Below, piece by piece: positions 1 through 6,313 of a stretch of 7,948 nucleotides of DNA. The notes beneath the pieces were generated by a model. The model was not told the origin of the DNA and searched no databases. It saw nothing but the letters and a program-made list of their open reading frames with translations. The stretch is from an uncultured Holosporaceae bacterium (GTDB lineage Bacteria > Pseudomonadota > Alphaproteobacteria > CAISOG01). The position numbers and the translations under genes are program-made. Position 1 is the stretch's first letter. Each line of letters begins with the position of its first letter. The stretch covers positions 1-7,948 of the forward strand of contig CAISOG010000007.1 in assembly GCA_903887035.1 (NCBI GenBank), read 5' to 3'.

Positions 1-47
1 CCCCCCTTATCCCTTACCCCTAACTGAATACTAAGGTGTGACCCGCA

Positions 48-479
48 ATGACAAAGTTTAACAACCCATTTGATTTTGATTTCGGCAAAGTGATGGAACA
101 TTTCAAAACCGCTGGCGCTGGCTATACCCCGGTTATGGAGGCCTATCGCAAGAATTTAGACGCCCTGACCCGTGCTGGCCAACTGATGACAGAGGGGTTG
201 CAGACCATTGTTGAGAATCAGCGCAAAATGCTGACCAGCGCGATGAAGGACGTTGCCCAAAGCACCCGCGACTTTGTTGATGTCAAATCCCCGCAAGAGC
301 GGTTGGCGCGTCAAACCGCTCTGACCAAAGAAGCCTTTGAAAAGGGTGTTGATCACCTGCGTGAGGTATCCGAAATTCTGTTGAAATCGACCCGTGAATC
401 CATGGATCTGCTGAACAGCCGGGTCAGCGAATCGCTGGACGACATCAAACACAATGTTGGTGGCGACGACAAGAAATAG
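48..479 (+). CDS. Phasin family protein (PHA granule-associated)
   Basis: A 143-residue, soluble, strongly charged protein with no signal peptide or membrane segment. The opening FDFDFGKVMEHFK, then YRKNLDALTRAGQLMTEGLQTIVENQRKM (residues 33-61), is the pattern of the phasin_2 family (PF09361): a short phenylalanine-rich N-terminus, then long amphipathic helices covering almost the whole chain (about 30-135) and a hydrophilic tail rich in Asp and Lys. Proteins of this family coat polyhydroxyalkanoate granules and influence their size and number. Length is normal for the family. The ATG has a modest AAGG about 11 bases upstream. The gene stands alone with a terminator behind it. No PHA synthase or depolymerase is visible here, so a granule role is inferred from the family only; some phasin-like proteins act otherwise. 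Confidence 0.85.
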   Translation: MTKFNNPFDFDFGKVMEHFKTAGAGYTPVMEAYRKNLDALTRAGQLMTEGLQTIVENQRKMLTSAMKDVAQSTRDFVDVKSPQERLARQTALTKEAFEKGVDHLREVSEILLKSTRESMDLLNSRVSESLDDIKHNVGGDDKK

Positions 480-483
480 GCGT

Positions 484-499
484 TTCGGCCATTGCCGAA
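484..499 (+). other. Small hairpin just after the phasin stop codon
   Basis: TTCGGC and GCCGAA (484-489, 494-499) form a perfect 6-bp stem around a 4-base loop, starting five bases after the stop codon. A short run of four T lies eight bases further on, too weak and too far for a convincing terminator. It may protect the 3' end of the phasin mRNA or act together with the stronger terminator at 514-549. Confidence 0.4.
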
Positions 500-513
500 G
501 CAACAATTTTCAT

Positions 514-549
514 AAAAGGGCGGAATCTTAAAACGGTTCCGCCTTTTTT
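514..549 (+). terminator. Intrinsic terminator of the phasin gene
   Basis: GGCGGAA (519-525) pairs perfectly with TTCCGCC (537-543), with an 11-base loop, and is followed at once by six T (544-549). Four A before the stem can extend the pairing into the T run, so the element may also work, less well, on the opposite strand. It lies 35-70 bases after the phasin stop codon, as expected for its transcript end. Confidence 0.85.
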
Positions 550-603
550 GTTTTGGTGCAGCGCAACAGGGTTGAATACAGCTAACCGAGCAGGAAAAAA
601 GCC

Positions 604-693
604 TCGTCATTTCCGCGCGGGCGAAAATCCAGCAAGCTAGCGCTTCATAGCCTGGCGGTTCCGCAGCATGGATCCCCCGCAGGGATAGCAACG
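604..693. repeat. Decayed short palindromic interspersed repeat (MITE-like), tentative
   Basis: The left part starts CGTCATTTCCGCGCGGGC and continues to AATCCAG at 632. The right part runs from TGGATCCCCC (669) through GCAGGGATAGCAACG. These resemble, in inverted order, the two ends of the small CGTCATTCCCGC...GGAATCCAG palindromes that I recall being scattered through many proteobacterial genomes. Both arms also carry local stems: imperfect TTTC/GAAA at the left, and perfect ATCCC/GGGAT (672-676, 682-686) at the right. Several bases depart from the pattern I remember, so this would be an old, degenerate copy. It lies between two convergent genes, a typical place for such elements. The identification rests on memory of the motif, not on a search. 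Confidence 0.4.
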
Positions 694-728
694 CAGTAGT
701 CAGCAAAAAACGACTGCTAAGCCGCCAC

Positions 729-1334
729 CTACAGCCCGGCTTGATCCAGATTGGCTTCGGCAAATTCCCAGTTGATCAGCTTATCCAAAAACGCCTGCAC
801 AAAATCGGCGCGGCGGTTTTGATAATCCAGGTAATAGGCATGTTCCCACACATCGATGGTTAACAGCGCGGTTTGCTGTTTGGTCAGGGGCAGGTCGGCG
901 TTGGCGGTTTTGGTGATTGCCAATTTGCCGTTGTCCACCACCAACCATGCCCAACCGCTGCCAAACTGGCTGATTGCGGCCTGCTTAAAATCCTCAGCAA
1001 ATTTTTCCAGCCCGCCCAAATCCCGCTCAATCAAGCTCAGCAGCTTGCCGCCAGGTTTGCCGCCACCCTTAGGGGTCAGGCTGTTCCAGAAAAACGTGTG
1101 GTTCCAAACCTGGGCGGCGTTGTTGAAAACCCCTGCCTTGCTGGCATCACCAGCGACCTGTTGAATAATAGCCTCCAGGCTTTGATCGGCCAGCTCGGTA
1201 TCCTTAATCAGGTTGTTCAGGTTGGTGACATAGGTCTGATGGTGCTTGCCATGGTGAAATTCCAGGGTACGGGCGCTGATTACAGGATCCAACGCGGTTG
1301 ACTCATAGGGCAAGGGGGGCAGGGTAAAGGTCAT
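729..1334 (-). CDS. sodB: Superoxide dismutase, iron type (Fe/Mn family)
   Basis: A 201-residue cytoplasmic enzyme that converts superoxide to oxygen and hydrogen peroxide. The N-terminal helical-hairpin domain (about 1-90) opens TLPPLPYESTALDPVISA and holds EFHHGKHHQTYV and NNAAQVWNHTFFW. The C-terminal alpha/beta domain holds FGSGWAWLV and DVWEHAYYLDYQNRR. The metal ligands are all present: His27, His79, Asp161 and His165. Gln75 in AAQVWNH is the second-sphere glutamine typical of iron forms, so iron is the likely metal, though metal use cannot be proved from sequence. A five-residue insertion near 61-67 relative to E. coli SodB is usual in alphaproteobacteria as I recall. The ATG at 1334 is chosen because the protein then starts like its family and GGAG sits six bases upstream; the frame stays open further upstream but that part does not look like protein. 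No convincing terminator follows it. Confidence 0.96.
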   Translation of the reverse strand: MTFTLPPLPYESTALDPVISARTLEFHHGKHHQTYVTNLNNLIKDTELADQSLEAIIQQVAGDASKAGVFNNAAQVWNHTFFWNSLTPKGGGKPGGKLLSLIERDLGGLEKFAEDFKQAAISQFGSGWAWLVVDNGKLAITKTANADLPLTKQQTALLTIDVWEHAYYLDYQNRRADFVQAFLDKLINWEFAEANLDQAGL

Positions 1335-1340
1335 GACAGA

Positions 1341-1344
1341 CTCC
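1341..1344 (-). promoter_or_regulatory. Ribosome binding site of sodB
   Basis: GGAG on the - strand, six bases before the ATG at 1334. It is the clearest Shine-Dalgarno sequence in the window and settles the start of the dismutase against an open frame running up to 1487. Confidence 0.75.
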
Positions 1345-1400
1345 AAACAGGGGTGTGGATCGGGGCGCGGTTTGCAGGCCACGCCCAAAAAATTCCCCCT

Positions 1401-1429
1401 ATCATTGCCCCCTATCGCCCATCCGTCAA
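1401..1429 (-). promoter_or_regulatory. Predicted sigma-70 type promoter of sodB
   Basis: On the - strand TTGACG (1429-1424) matches the -35 consensus in five of six positions. It is followed after exactly 17 bases by AATGAT (1406-1401), four of six against TATAAT. Transcription would begin near 1394, giving a leader of about 60 bases before the ATG at 1334. The -10 region overlaps a 9-base direct repeat (1395-1403 and 1408-1416), which could be a regulator site. This supports separate transcription of the dismutase from the polyprenyl synthase upstream. Confidence 0.45.
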
Positions 1430-1456
1430 GCTTGGGGTCGCCGCCGTCAACAACAC

Positions 1457-2512
1457 CTAAAAATCGCGTTGCAGGCAAAAGTCGCACAGGTCAGCCAGCG
1501 CGTCGCGGTAGTGGTTAGCGGGCAGATCGGCCAAGGCCTCCCGCGCCTGATTGATGTACCGTTCGGCCAACAGGCGGGTGGCGGTAAAGCCATCGACGGC
1601 GGTAATCCGCTGGACAGCTTGGGCAAAATCGCCCTCCGCCTGCTGCTGATTTTCAATGGTGCGTTGCCAAAATTCCTTATGGCTGGGGTCGGCCTGAATC
1701 GCCAAAATCAACGGCAGGGTCATTTTGCCCTCAGCAAAATCGTGCCCCAATTCCTTGCCAAAAGCCTGCCCCCCACCGGTGTAGTCCAGCACATCGTCAA
1801 TCAGCTGAAACGCCATGCCCAAGGCCTCCCCATAGCGCATCAGCGCCAGAACTTCTTTGGATGCAGCCTTGGCCACAATCCCCCCAACCTCGGCCGCCGC
1901 CGCAAATAATGAGGCGGTTTTGGCATGAATCACCCGCAAATAATCGTCGCGGGAAATCTCCAAATGATGGCTGGCATCCAGCTGCATCACCTCACCCTTG
2001 GCAATCACCGCCGCCGCGTTGGAAAGCACCCGCAACACCTCCAACGATTCGGCCACCAACATCAACTGGAACGATTGGGTGAACAGATAGTCGCCCACCA
2101 GCACGCTGGCGCTGTTGCCCCACAAGGCATGGGCAGCCTTTTTGCCCCGCCGAAGCTCACTGCCATCCACGACATCGTCATGCAGCAGGGTAGCGGCGTG
2201 AATAAACTCCACAGTGGCGGCCAAGGGAATGTGATGGGGGCCGCTGTAGCCACACAGCCGCGCCGAAAGCAGGGTCAGCATCGGCCGCAAACGCTTGCCC
2301 CCCGCCAGCAACAAATGACGGGCAACATCGGCAATCAACGGGGTATCGGTGCTTAGGCGCTCTAAAATCAAATTGTTAACCGCGTCCAAGTCATTGGCTA
2401 CCAGCGCGGTCAGCGATGCCAGACTGTTGTTAGACGGCACGGGGGTGTTGACCCGATCGTCGCCAGAATTGGCCTCAAAAGGGTTGCTTGCTGTGGGTGA
2501 TGGGTTGGTCAT
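1457..2512 (-). CDS. ispB: Long-chain polyprenyl diphosphate synthase (quinone side chain)
   Basis: A 351-residue all-helical prenyltransferase that extends an allylic diphosphate with isopentenyl diphosphate, probably to the octa- to decaprenyl chain of ubiquinone. The family landmarks occur in order: GGKRLRP (71-77), the first aspartate-rich motif DDVVD (112-116), RRGK (121-124), GDYLF (140-144), KT (198-199), the second aspartate motif DDVLD (239-243) and GKELGHDFAEGKMTLP (252-267). All magnesium- and diphosphate-binding residues are therefore present. Chain length cannot be read with certainty. The first 30 or so residues are polar, low in complexity and outside the conserved fold. The ATG at 2512 lacks a clear Shine-Dalgarno, but no better start exists before Met78. 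It diverges from the TrmN6-like gene across 72 bases. The symbol follows the E. coli octaprenyl enzyme and is approximate. Confidence 0.92.
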   Translation of the reverse strand: MTNPSPTASNPFEANSGDDRVNTPVPSNNSLASLTALVANDLDAVNNLILERLSTDTPLIADVARHLLLAGGKRLRPMLTLLSARLCGYSGPHHIPLAATVEFIHAATLLHDDVVDGSELRRGKKAAHALWGNSASVLVGDYLFTQSFQLMLVAESLEVLRVLSNAAAVIAKGEVMQLDASHHLEISRDDYLRVIHAKTASLFAAAAEVGGIVAKAASKEVLALMRYGEALGMAFQLIDDVLDYTGGGQAFGKELGHDFAEGKMTLPLILAIQADPSHKEFWQRTIENQQQAEGDFAQAVQRITAVDGFTATRLLAERYINQAREALADLPANHYRDALADLCDFCLQRDF

Positions 2513-2584
2513 GAATGTGTTTGGATAATCGGGGGTGTCAAAGGGGCTGGCCTATCCATAGCGGATCACGATAAAGTCGCCAAC

Positions 2585-3334
2585 ATGAATCTGACCCATA
2601 ACGGCCTGTTAGACAACCGCCTTAAGCTGTGGCAGCCTTGCCGCGCCAGTCATGGCTATCGATTCAACAGCGATAGCGTGCTGTTGGCGGCCAGTGTAGC
2701 GGCGCAAAATGGTCAGCTGGTGTTGGAATTGGGGTGCGGCGTGGGGGCGGCCGCCCTGTGTCTGTTGCACCGTGTGCCGCAAGCCCAGCTGTTGGGCATA
2801 GAAATTGACCCATTTTTGGCGCAGCTGGCCGCCCGCAACGCGGTTGAGAATCAGATGGCGGCGCGGTTTCAGCTGGCGATTGCCGATGCCACCACCCTGC
2901 CCCTGCCCCATCAGCCCATGGTTGATCATGTCATGCTGAACCCCCCCTATTATGACCCGAAGCGCGAACGGGTTGGGCGGGCAGCGCAGGCGCGCTTTCA
3001 ACCAACGGATCAACCCCTGTCCAGCTGGTTAAAGCCCGCGGTGGCGCGGCTAAAACGGGGTGGCACCCTGACCCTTATTTACCCCAGCAATCGATTGGAT
3101 GAAGCCTTGGCGGCTATGCCCCCAGGGGTTGGCGATATCGTCATCCTGCCGCTGCTCAGCAGGCCGGGAGAGTCCAAACGCATGCTGTTGCAGGCGGTTG
3201 CGGGCGGCGATCCCCAGCGGCTGACCCATCTGCCTGGCCTGTTGTTGCATGACGCTGATGGCCGTTTCACCACGCTGGCGGAGGAAATTTTGCGCCATGG
3301 CCTAGCTCTGAATATAATCTTAAGTCGCCCCTAA
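2585..3334 (+). CDS. TrmN6-like tRNA1(Val) adenine-N6 methyltransferase
   Basis: A 249-residue class I SAM-dependent methyltransferase. GYRFNSDSVLLAA (24-36) is the N-terminal signature of the TrmN6/YfiC group. LELGCGVGAA (47-56) is SAM-binding motif I, GIEID (71-75) carries the acidic residue that binds the ribose, and NPPYY (119-123) is motif IV, typical of enzymes that methylate an exocyclic amino group. The expected role is N6-methylation of A37 in tRNA1(Val). The group also contains rRNA and protein methylases with the same motifs, so the substrate is inferred from overall similarity. Length is normal. The start fits the family although no good Shine-Dalgarno is visible. The stop codon overlaps that of the convergent homoserine dehydrogenase gene. 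Confidence 0.82.
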   Translation: MNLTHNGLLDNRLKLWQPCRASHGYRFNSDSVLLAASVAAQNGQLVLELGCGVGAAALCLLHRVPQAQLLGIEIDPFLAQLAARNAVENQMAARFQLAIADATTLPLPHQPMVDHVMLNPPYYDPKRERVGRAAQARFQPTDQPLSSWLKPAVARLKRGGTLTLIYPSNRLDEALAAMPPGVGDIVILPLLSRPGESKRMLLQAVAGGDPQRLTHLPGLLLHDADGRFTTLAEEILRHGLALNIILSRP

Positions 3335-4641
3335 GCCAAGCCGTCCTCAATCCGAAGGCGCAGCGGCGGCTGATGCAGTTGGGGCAGCTTAGCCAGTTCA
3401 TCGGCAGCCGCCACCAAGGCAGGCTCCAACGCCCGATGGGTAATCAATACCACCGGCACATTGCCATTGGGAAAAGTCTGTGTATCGGGGTGACCCGCCC
3501 GTTGCAACAACGATTCAATAGAAATTTGATGACGCGCCAACACGCCCGCCACCGCCGCCAACACCCCTGGCTGATCCACCACTTGCAACCGCCAATAGCA
3601 ACGCCCCACCAGCTTTTCGAGTGGGTTATCGGCAACAACAGCAGACGGATGAGTGCTTGCAACGCTGATAGGCTGGCAGCGCCCCACCGCAATATCGACC
3701 AAATCGGCCAGGACGGCTGAGGCGGTGGCATCCCCCCCCGCCCCTGGCCCCTCCAGCAAAATTTGGCCAGCCAGATTGGCCTTAAGCTGTACCGCATTGG
3801 TGACGTTATCAACCCCGGCCAACGGATGCTGACGGGGCAACAGGCAGGGTTGCACGCGCTGCCGCACCAGGCCATCATCGCCGCGCTCGGCAATCGCCAA
3901 CAGCTTGATGTGATAGCCCAACTCCGCCGCATAGGTAATATCCTGCGCCGTGACCGCGCGAATACCGCTGATTGCCACCGCCGACAGGGTAATAGGGTGG
4001 CCAAACGCCAGCGCGCTGAGAATCGCCAATTTGTGTGCGCTGTCATGGCCATCAATATCGGTGCTGGGATCGGATTCGGCATAACCTGCTTGCTGCGCGG
4101 CCGCCAAAACATGATCAAAACTGCCCGCCCCTGCCTGCATCTGGGTCAGCAGATAGTTGCAAGTGCCGTTCAGAATGCCCACCACCCGATGCAGCTGATT
4201 GGCCGCCAAGCCTTCATGCAAGACCTTGATAACGGGGATAGCTCCCGCCACCGCTGCCTCAAAGGCCAGGATTTTGCCCTGCTTGCTGGCCAGTGCCAAC
4301 AGTTCGGATCCATGATAGGCCAACAAGGCCTTATTGGCCGTCACCACCGATTTACCAGCGTGCAGCGCGGCCTCCACCACCTGTTTGGCGATCCCGTCAT
4401 GGCCGCCCACCAATTCCACCACCAGGTCAATTTGGGGATCACGGGCAATCGCCAACGGATCGGCGACAAAGGGAACGCTGGTTAAGTCCAGCCCTGGCCT
4501 GGGTTTTTGACTGCGCGCCGATACCGCCGCCAGGGTCAGGAGGTTGCCGCCTGCCCGCTGCTGCAAAAAGGTGGTGTTCCCCACCAGCTGCCGCGCCAGT
4601 GCCGCACCAACAGTGCCCAAACCAATTAATCCAACCCTCAT
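3331..4641 (-). CDS. hom: Homoserine dehydrogenase with C-terminal ACT domain
   Basis: A protein of 436 residues that reduces aspartate semialdehyde to homoserine with NAD(P)H, the branch point to threonine and methionine. It has a Rossmann nucleotide-binding domain with GLGTVG (7-12), then TANKALLA containing Lys104, then the catalytic domain with GILNGTCNYLLT (155-166), SDPSTDIDGHDSAHKLAIL (Asp200 and Lys204 are the presumed catalytic pair) and GPGAGGDATASAVLADLVD (298-316). The C-terminal ACT domain (about 350-425, WRLQVVDQPGVLAAVAGVLARHQISIESL) suggests feedback control, in this family by threonine. Start choice is uncertain. GTG at 4656 and ATG at 4653 are in frame, but GAGG lies only two bases before 4653. 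ATG at 4641 gives the usual family N-terminus, with GAGG 14 bases and a weak GGGA six bases upstream. It follows phoB on the same strand with no clear promoter in the gap. Confidence 0.95.
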   Translation of the reverse strand: MRVGLIGLGTVGAALARQLVGNTTFLQQRAGGNLLTLAAVSARSQKPRPGLDLTSVPFVADPLAIARDPQIDLVVELVGGHDGIAKQVVEAALHAGKSVVTANKALLAYHGSELLALASKQGKILAFEAAVAGAIPVIKVLHEGLAANQLHRVVGILNGTCNYLLTQMQAGAGSFDHVLAAAQQAGYAESDPSTDIDGHDSAHKLAILSALAFGHPITLSAVAISGIRAVTAQDITYAAELGYHIKLLAIAERGDDGLVRQRVQPCLLPRQHPLAGVDNVTNAVQLKANLAGQILLEGPGAGGDATASAVLADLVDIAVGRCQPISVASTHPSAVVADNPLEKLVGRCYWRLQVVDQPGVLAAVAGVLARHQISIESLLQRAGHPDTQTFPNGNVPVVLITHRALEPALVAAADELAKLPQLHQPPLRLRIEDGLA

Positions 4642-4735
4642 CGCGTTTCCCATCACCTCGAAAGGCTTAGTGCCCTGTCATCTCATCAACGCCGCAAAAG
4701 CTTTGACTGGCCTTAAAGATTCTCTTTGCCCAGCC

Positions 4736-5449
4736 CTACTCCGCGCTGTCGTCCAGGGCATAACCCGCGCTGCGAACGGTGCGGATATAATCGCGACAAT
4801 CCTCCCCCCCCGTAGGGTTCAGGGCGACACGCAGGCGGCGGATATGCACGTCAACCGTCCGTGGCTCAACGTAAATATCGGATCCCCAGACCGCATCCAA
4901 CAGCTGTTCGCGCGTAAAGACTCGGCCAGGATTTTCCATAAAGTAGCGCAACAGTTTAAATTCGGTTGGCCCAACATGCACCTCACTCCCCGCCCGCGAT
5001 ACGCGATAGGTGCGTAAATCCATGGTTAAATCCCGATAGGTCAGCGATTCTTCGGAACGGGCGGGGTTGGATCGACGCAGCAGGGCTTTGACCCGCGCCA
5101 CCAATTCCACCACCGAAAAAGGCTTGGTCATATAGTCATCGGCACCAATGCTAAGGCCGCGAACCATGTCGGCCTCCTCCCCCTTTGCGGTCAGCATCAG
5201 GATGGGAATCAATTTGGTTTCGTTGGAACGGCGCAGGCGGCGACAAACCTCAATCCCCGAAACTTGCGGCAACATCCAATCCAACACGATTAAATCTGGC
5301 TTATTTTCCTCAACATGCAACAGGCCATCTTCCCCATCGGTGGCCAGGGTGACGCGATAGCCCTCTTTCTCAAGATTGTATTGCAACAGCTCCCTAAGGG
5401 ATGCCTCATCCTCCACCACCAGGATTTTTTCGCGCAGTTCGGTATCCAT
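4736..5449 (-). CDS. phoB: Phosphate regulon response regulator PhoB
   Basis: A 237-residue OmpR/PhoB-type response regulator. The receiver domain (about 7-122) has the acidic pocket Glu13-Asp14, the phosphate-accepting Asp57 in VLDWMLP, Thr87 in LMLTAKGEE and Lys109 in DDYMTKPF. The winged-helix effector domain (about 132-234) has GPTEFKLLRYFMENPGRVFTREQLLDAVWG and the DNA-recognition helix VEPRTVDVHIRRLR. The N-terminal ILVVEDEASLRELLQYNLEKEGY and the C-terminal RDYIRTVRSAGYALD are closely PhoB-like, which favours PhoB over other OmpR-family members; the phoU gene upstream supports this strongly. It activates phosphate-starvation genes when phosphorylated by PhoR. No phoR is visible in this window. 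The start follows a weak GGGA and gives the normal family N-terminus. It is probably co-transcribed with phoU across a 113-base gap. Confidence 0.95.
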   Translation of the reverse strand: MDTELREKILVVEDEASLRELLQYNLEKEGYRVTLATDGEDGLLHVEENKPDLIVLDWMLPQVSGIEVCRRLRRSNETKLIPILMLTAKGEEADMVRGLSIGADDYMTKPFSVVELVARVKALLRRSNPARSEESLTYRDLTMDLRTYRVSRAGSEVHVGPTEFKLLRYFMENPGRVFTREQLLDAVWGSDIYVEPRTVDVHIRRLRVALNPTGGEDCRDYIRTVRSAGYALDDSAE

Positions 5450-5483
5450 AACCCATTCCCGTCGTTTGCAGTTTGAAGGATTG

Positions 5484-5501
5484 ATGTCCTTATAATGACA
5501 A
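5484..5501 (-). promoter_or_regulatory. Weak Pho-box-like direct repeat between phoU and phoB
   Basis: On the - strand TTGTCAT (5501-5495) is followed at an 11-base period by AGGACAT (5490-5484). The first half fits a PhoB half-site well, while the second matches it in only four of seven positions. The site lies 35-52 bases before the phoB ATG, closer than usual. I see no convincing -10 ten bases downstream. It may be a secondary autoregulatory site or chance. Confidence 0.25.
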
Positions 5502-5562
5502 TAGAATTACCTGATTAGCATATGGTTAACAAGTACGGCGGTATGGCCATCCCTTTTTTTTG

Positions 5563-6198
5563 CTAAGCAGGATAGCGGCCATCAATCAAAAAGACGGTTT
5601 GCTGGGCGATATGCACCACGCTGTCACCAATATTTTCATAGTTTTTGGCAATTTGAATCAGATAGACATAACCGGGCAGCAGGCTGGCATCCTCAGGCAT
5701 TTTGGCAAAAATCTGTTTCATAATTGCATGATATTGCGTATCAATCTCATCATCGGCATCCAACAGCCGTTGGGCTTCATCGCCCCTTAGGTGGCTAAAG
5801 GCATCCAAGGCTTGGGTTAAATTGGCCTGCACCGCAATCGCCAAATTGGGAATCGCAATCGCCTGTGACAATTTGGGGTGCAGGCTGATAGATTCAATCC
5901 GTCGGGCAATACCCACCAACAGATCGCCAATTTGCTCCAACAGCCCCGCAATCCGCACCCCCACAATAACAGCACGCAGTTCAAGGGCATAGGGATGCTG
6001 CAACGCCAACAGTTGCAGGGCGTAACGATCCACCTCCCGCTGCATCGCATTCAGGGCTTTATCGCCCAGCCTGATGGCGGCGGCCTGCTCACTATCGCGT
6101 GACTGGAAGGCGTCTAAGGTGGCGCGATAGCGTGTTTCCACCAAACCGCCCAATTGGCTGACCATCGCGGTTAATTGGGCTACATCGTTCGTAAGCAT
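5563..6198 (-). CDS. phoU: Phosphate signalling regulator PhoU
   Basis: A 211-residue helical protein built of two PhoU repeats. The first (about 5-105) holds REVDRYALQLLALQHPYALELRAVIVGVRIAGLLEQIGD. The second (about 112-205) holds DDEIDTQYHAIMKQI and YVYLIQIAKNYENIGDSVVHIAQQTVFLIDG. The paired E-x-I-G-D motifs (Glu88-Asp92 and Glu188-Asp192) are the metal-cluster ligands of the family. PhoU links the state of the Pst phosphate transporter to the PhoR kinase and keeps PhoB inactive when phosphate is plentiful. At 211 residues it is slightly short, because the N-terminal helix starts a few residues later than is usual. ATG 6198 is the most upstream start in the open frame and has no clear Shine-Dalgarno. 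No pst or phoR gene is next to it: upstream lies cinA, downstream phoB. A Pho box lies 63-80 bases before its start. Confidence 0.94.
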   Translation of the reverse strand: MLTNDVAQLTAMVSQLGGLVETRYRATLDAFQSRDSEQAAAIRLGDKALNAMQREVDRYALQLLALQHPYALELRAVIVGVRIAGLLEQIGDLLVGIARRIESISLHPKLSQAIAIPNLAIAVQANLTQALDAFSHLRGDEAQRLLDADDEIDTQYHAIMKQIFAKMPEDASLLPGYVYLIQIAKNYENIGDSVVHIAQQTVFLIDGRYPA

Positions 6199-6244
6199 AG
6201 TGGACTTAGTGGTGAGCGGACATTGATCAGAATGACATCCCCCT

Positions 6245-6278
6245 ACCCTAAAGGCGAAATGTTACAAATTGGTGACAG
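6245..6278 (-). promoter_or_regulatory. Pho box and promoter upstream of phoU-phoB
   Basis: On the - strand CTGTCACCAATTTGTAAC (6278-6261) has two 7-base half-sites, CTGTCAC and TTGTAAC, at an 11-base period around the A/T-rich CAAT. I count 13 of 18 matches to the E. coli-type Pho box as I remember it. TAGGGT (6250-6245) begins exactly ten bases downstream, the spacing seen in PhoB-activated promoters where the box replaces the -35 element; this -10 is weak (three of six), as is common for activated promoters. Transcription would start near 6237, about 40 bases before the phoU ATG. The call is supported by the identity of the two downstream genes. Confidence 0.65.
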
Positions 6279-6313
6279 CCCCTGAAGCCCCCCGAGTTTT
6301 TGCTCAATACCGG

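Noticed and set aside
694..722. Possible terminator for sodB on the - strand
   Set aside because: Only a 5-base stem (GCAGT/ACTGC) can form, and the T run lies in the loop instead of after the stem.
873..1301. 142-codon + strand open frame opposite sodB
   Set aside because: It lies wholly antisense to a gene with all catalytic residues intact and shows no domain or ribosome binding site of its own.
1335..1487. Upstream extension of the sodB reading frame by 51 residues
   Set aside because: It reads as a non-conserved, Gly/Pro/Arg-rich sequence, overlaps the end of the polyprenyl synthase gene and contains the predicted promoter. The GGAG and family N-terminus support the ATG at 1334.
2536..2541. 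Perfect TTGACA on the - strand before the polyprenyl synthase
   Set aside because: Only 24 bases separate it from the ATG at 2512. A -10 at 17 bases would abut the start codon and reads ACATTC, so it is not a convincing promoter.
3444..4485. Long open frames on both strands inside hom
   Set aside because: They are alternative frames of a clearly recognised gene, rich in Arg, Trp, His and Gln as expected of shadow translation, with no recognisable domain.
4657..4735. Promoter for hom in the gap after phoB
   Set aside because: A TTGATG can be seen, but no -10 at suitable spacing. Read-through from phoB or a promoter I cannot recognise is as likely.
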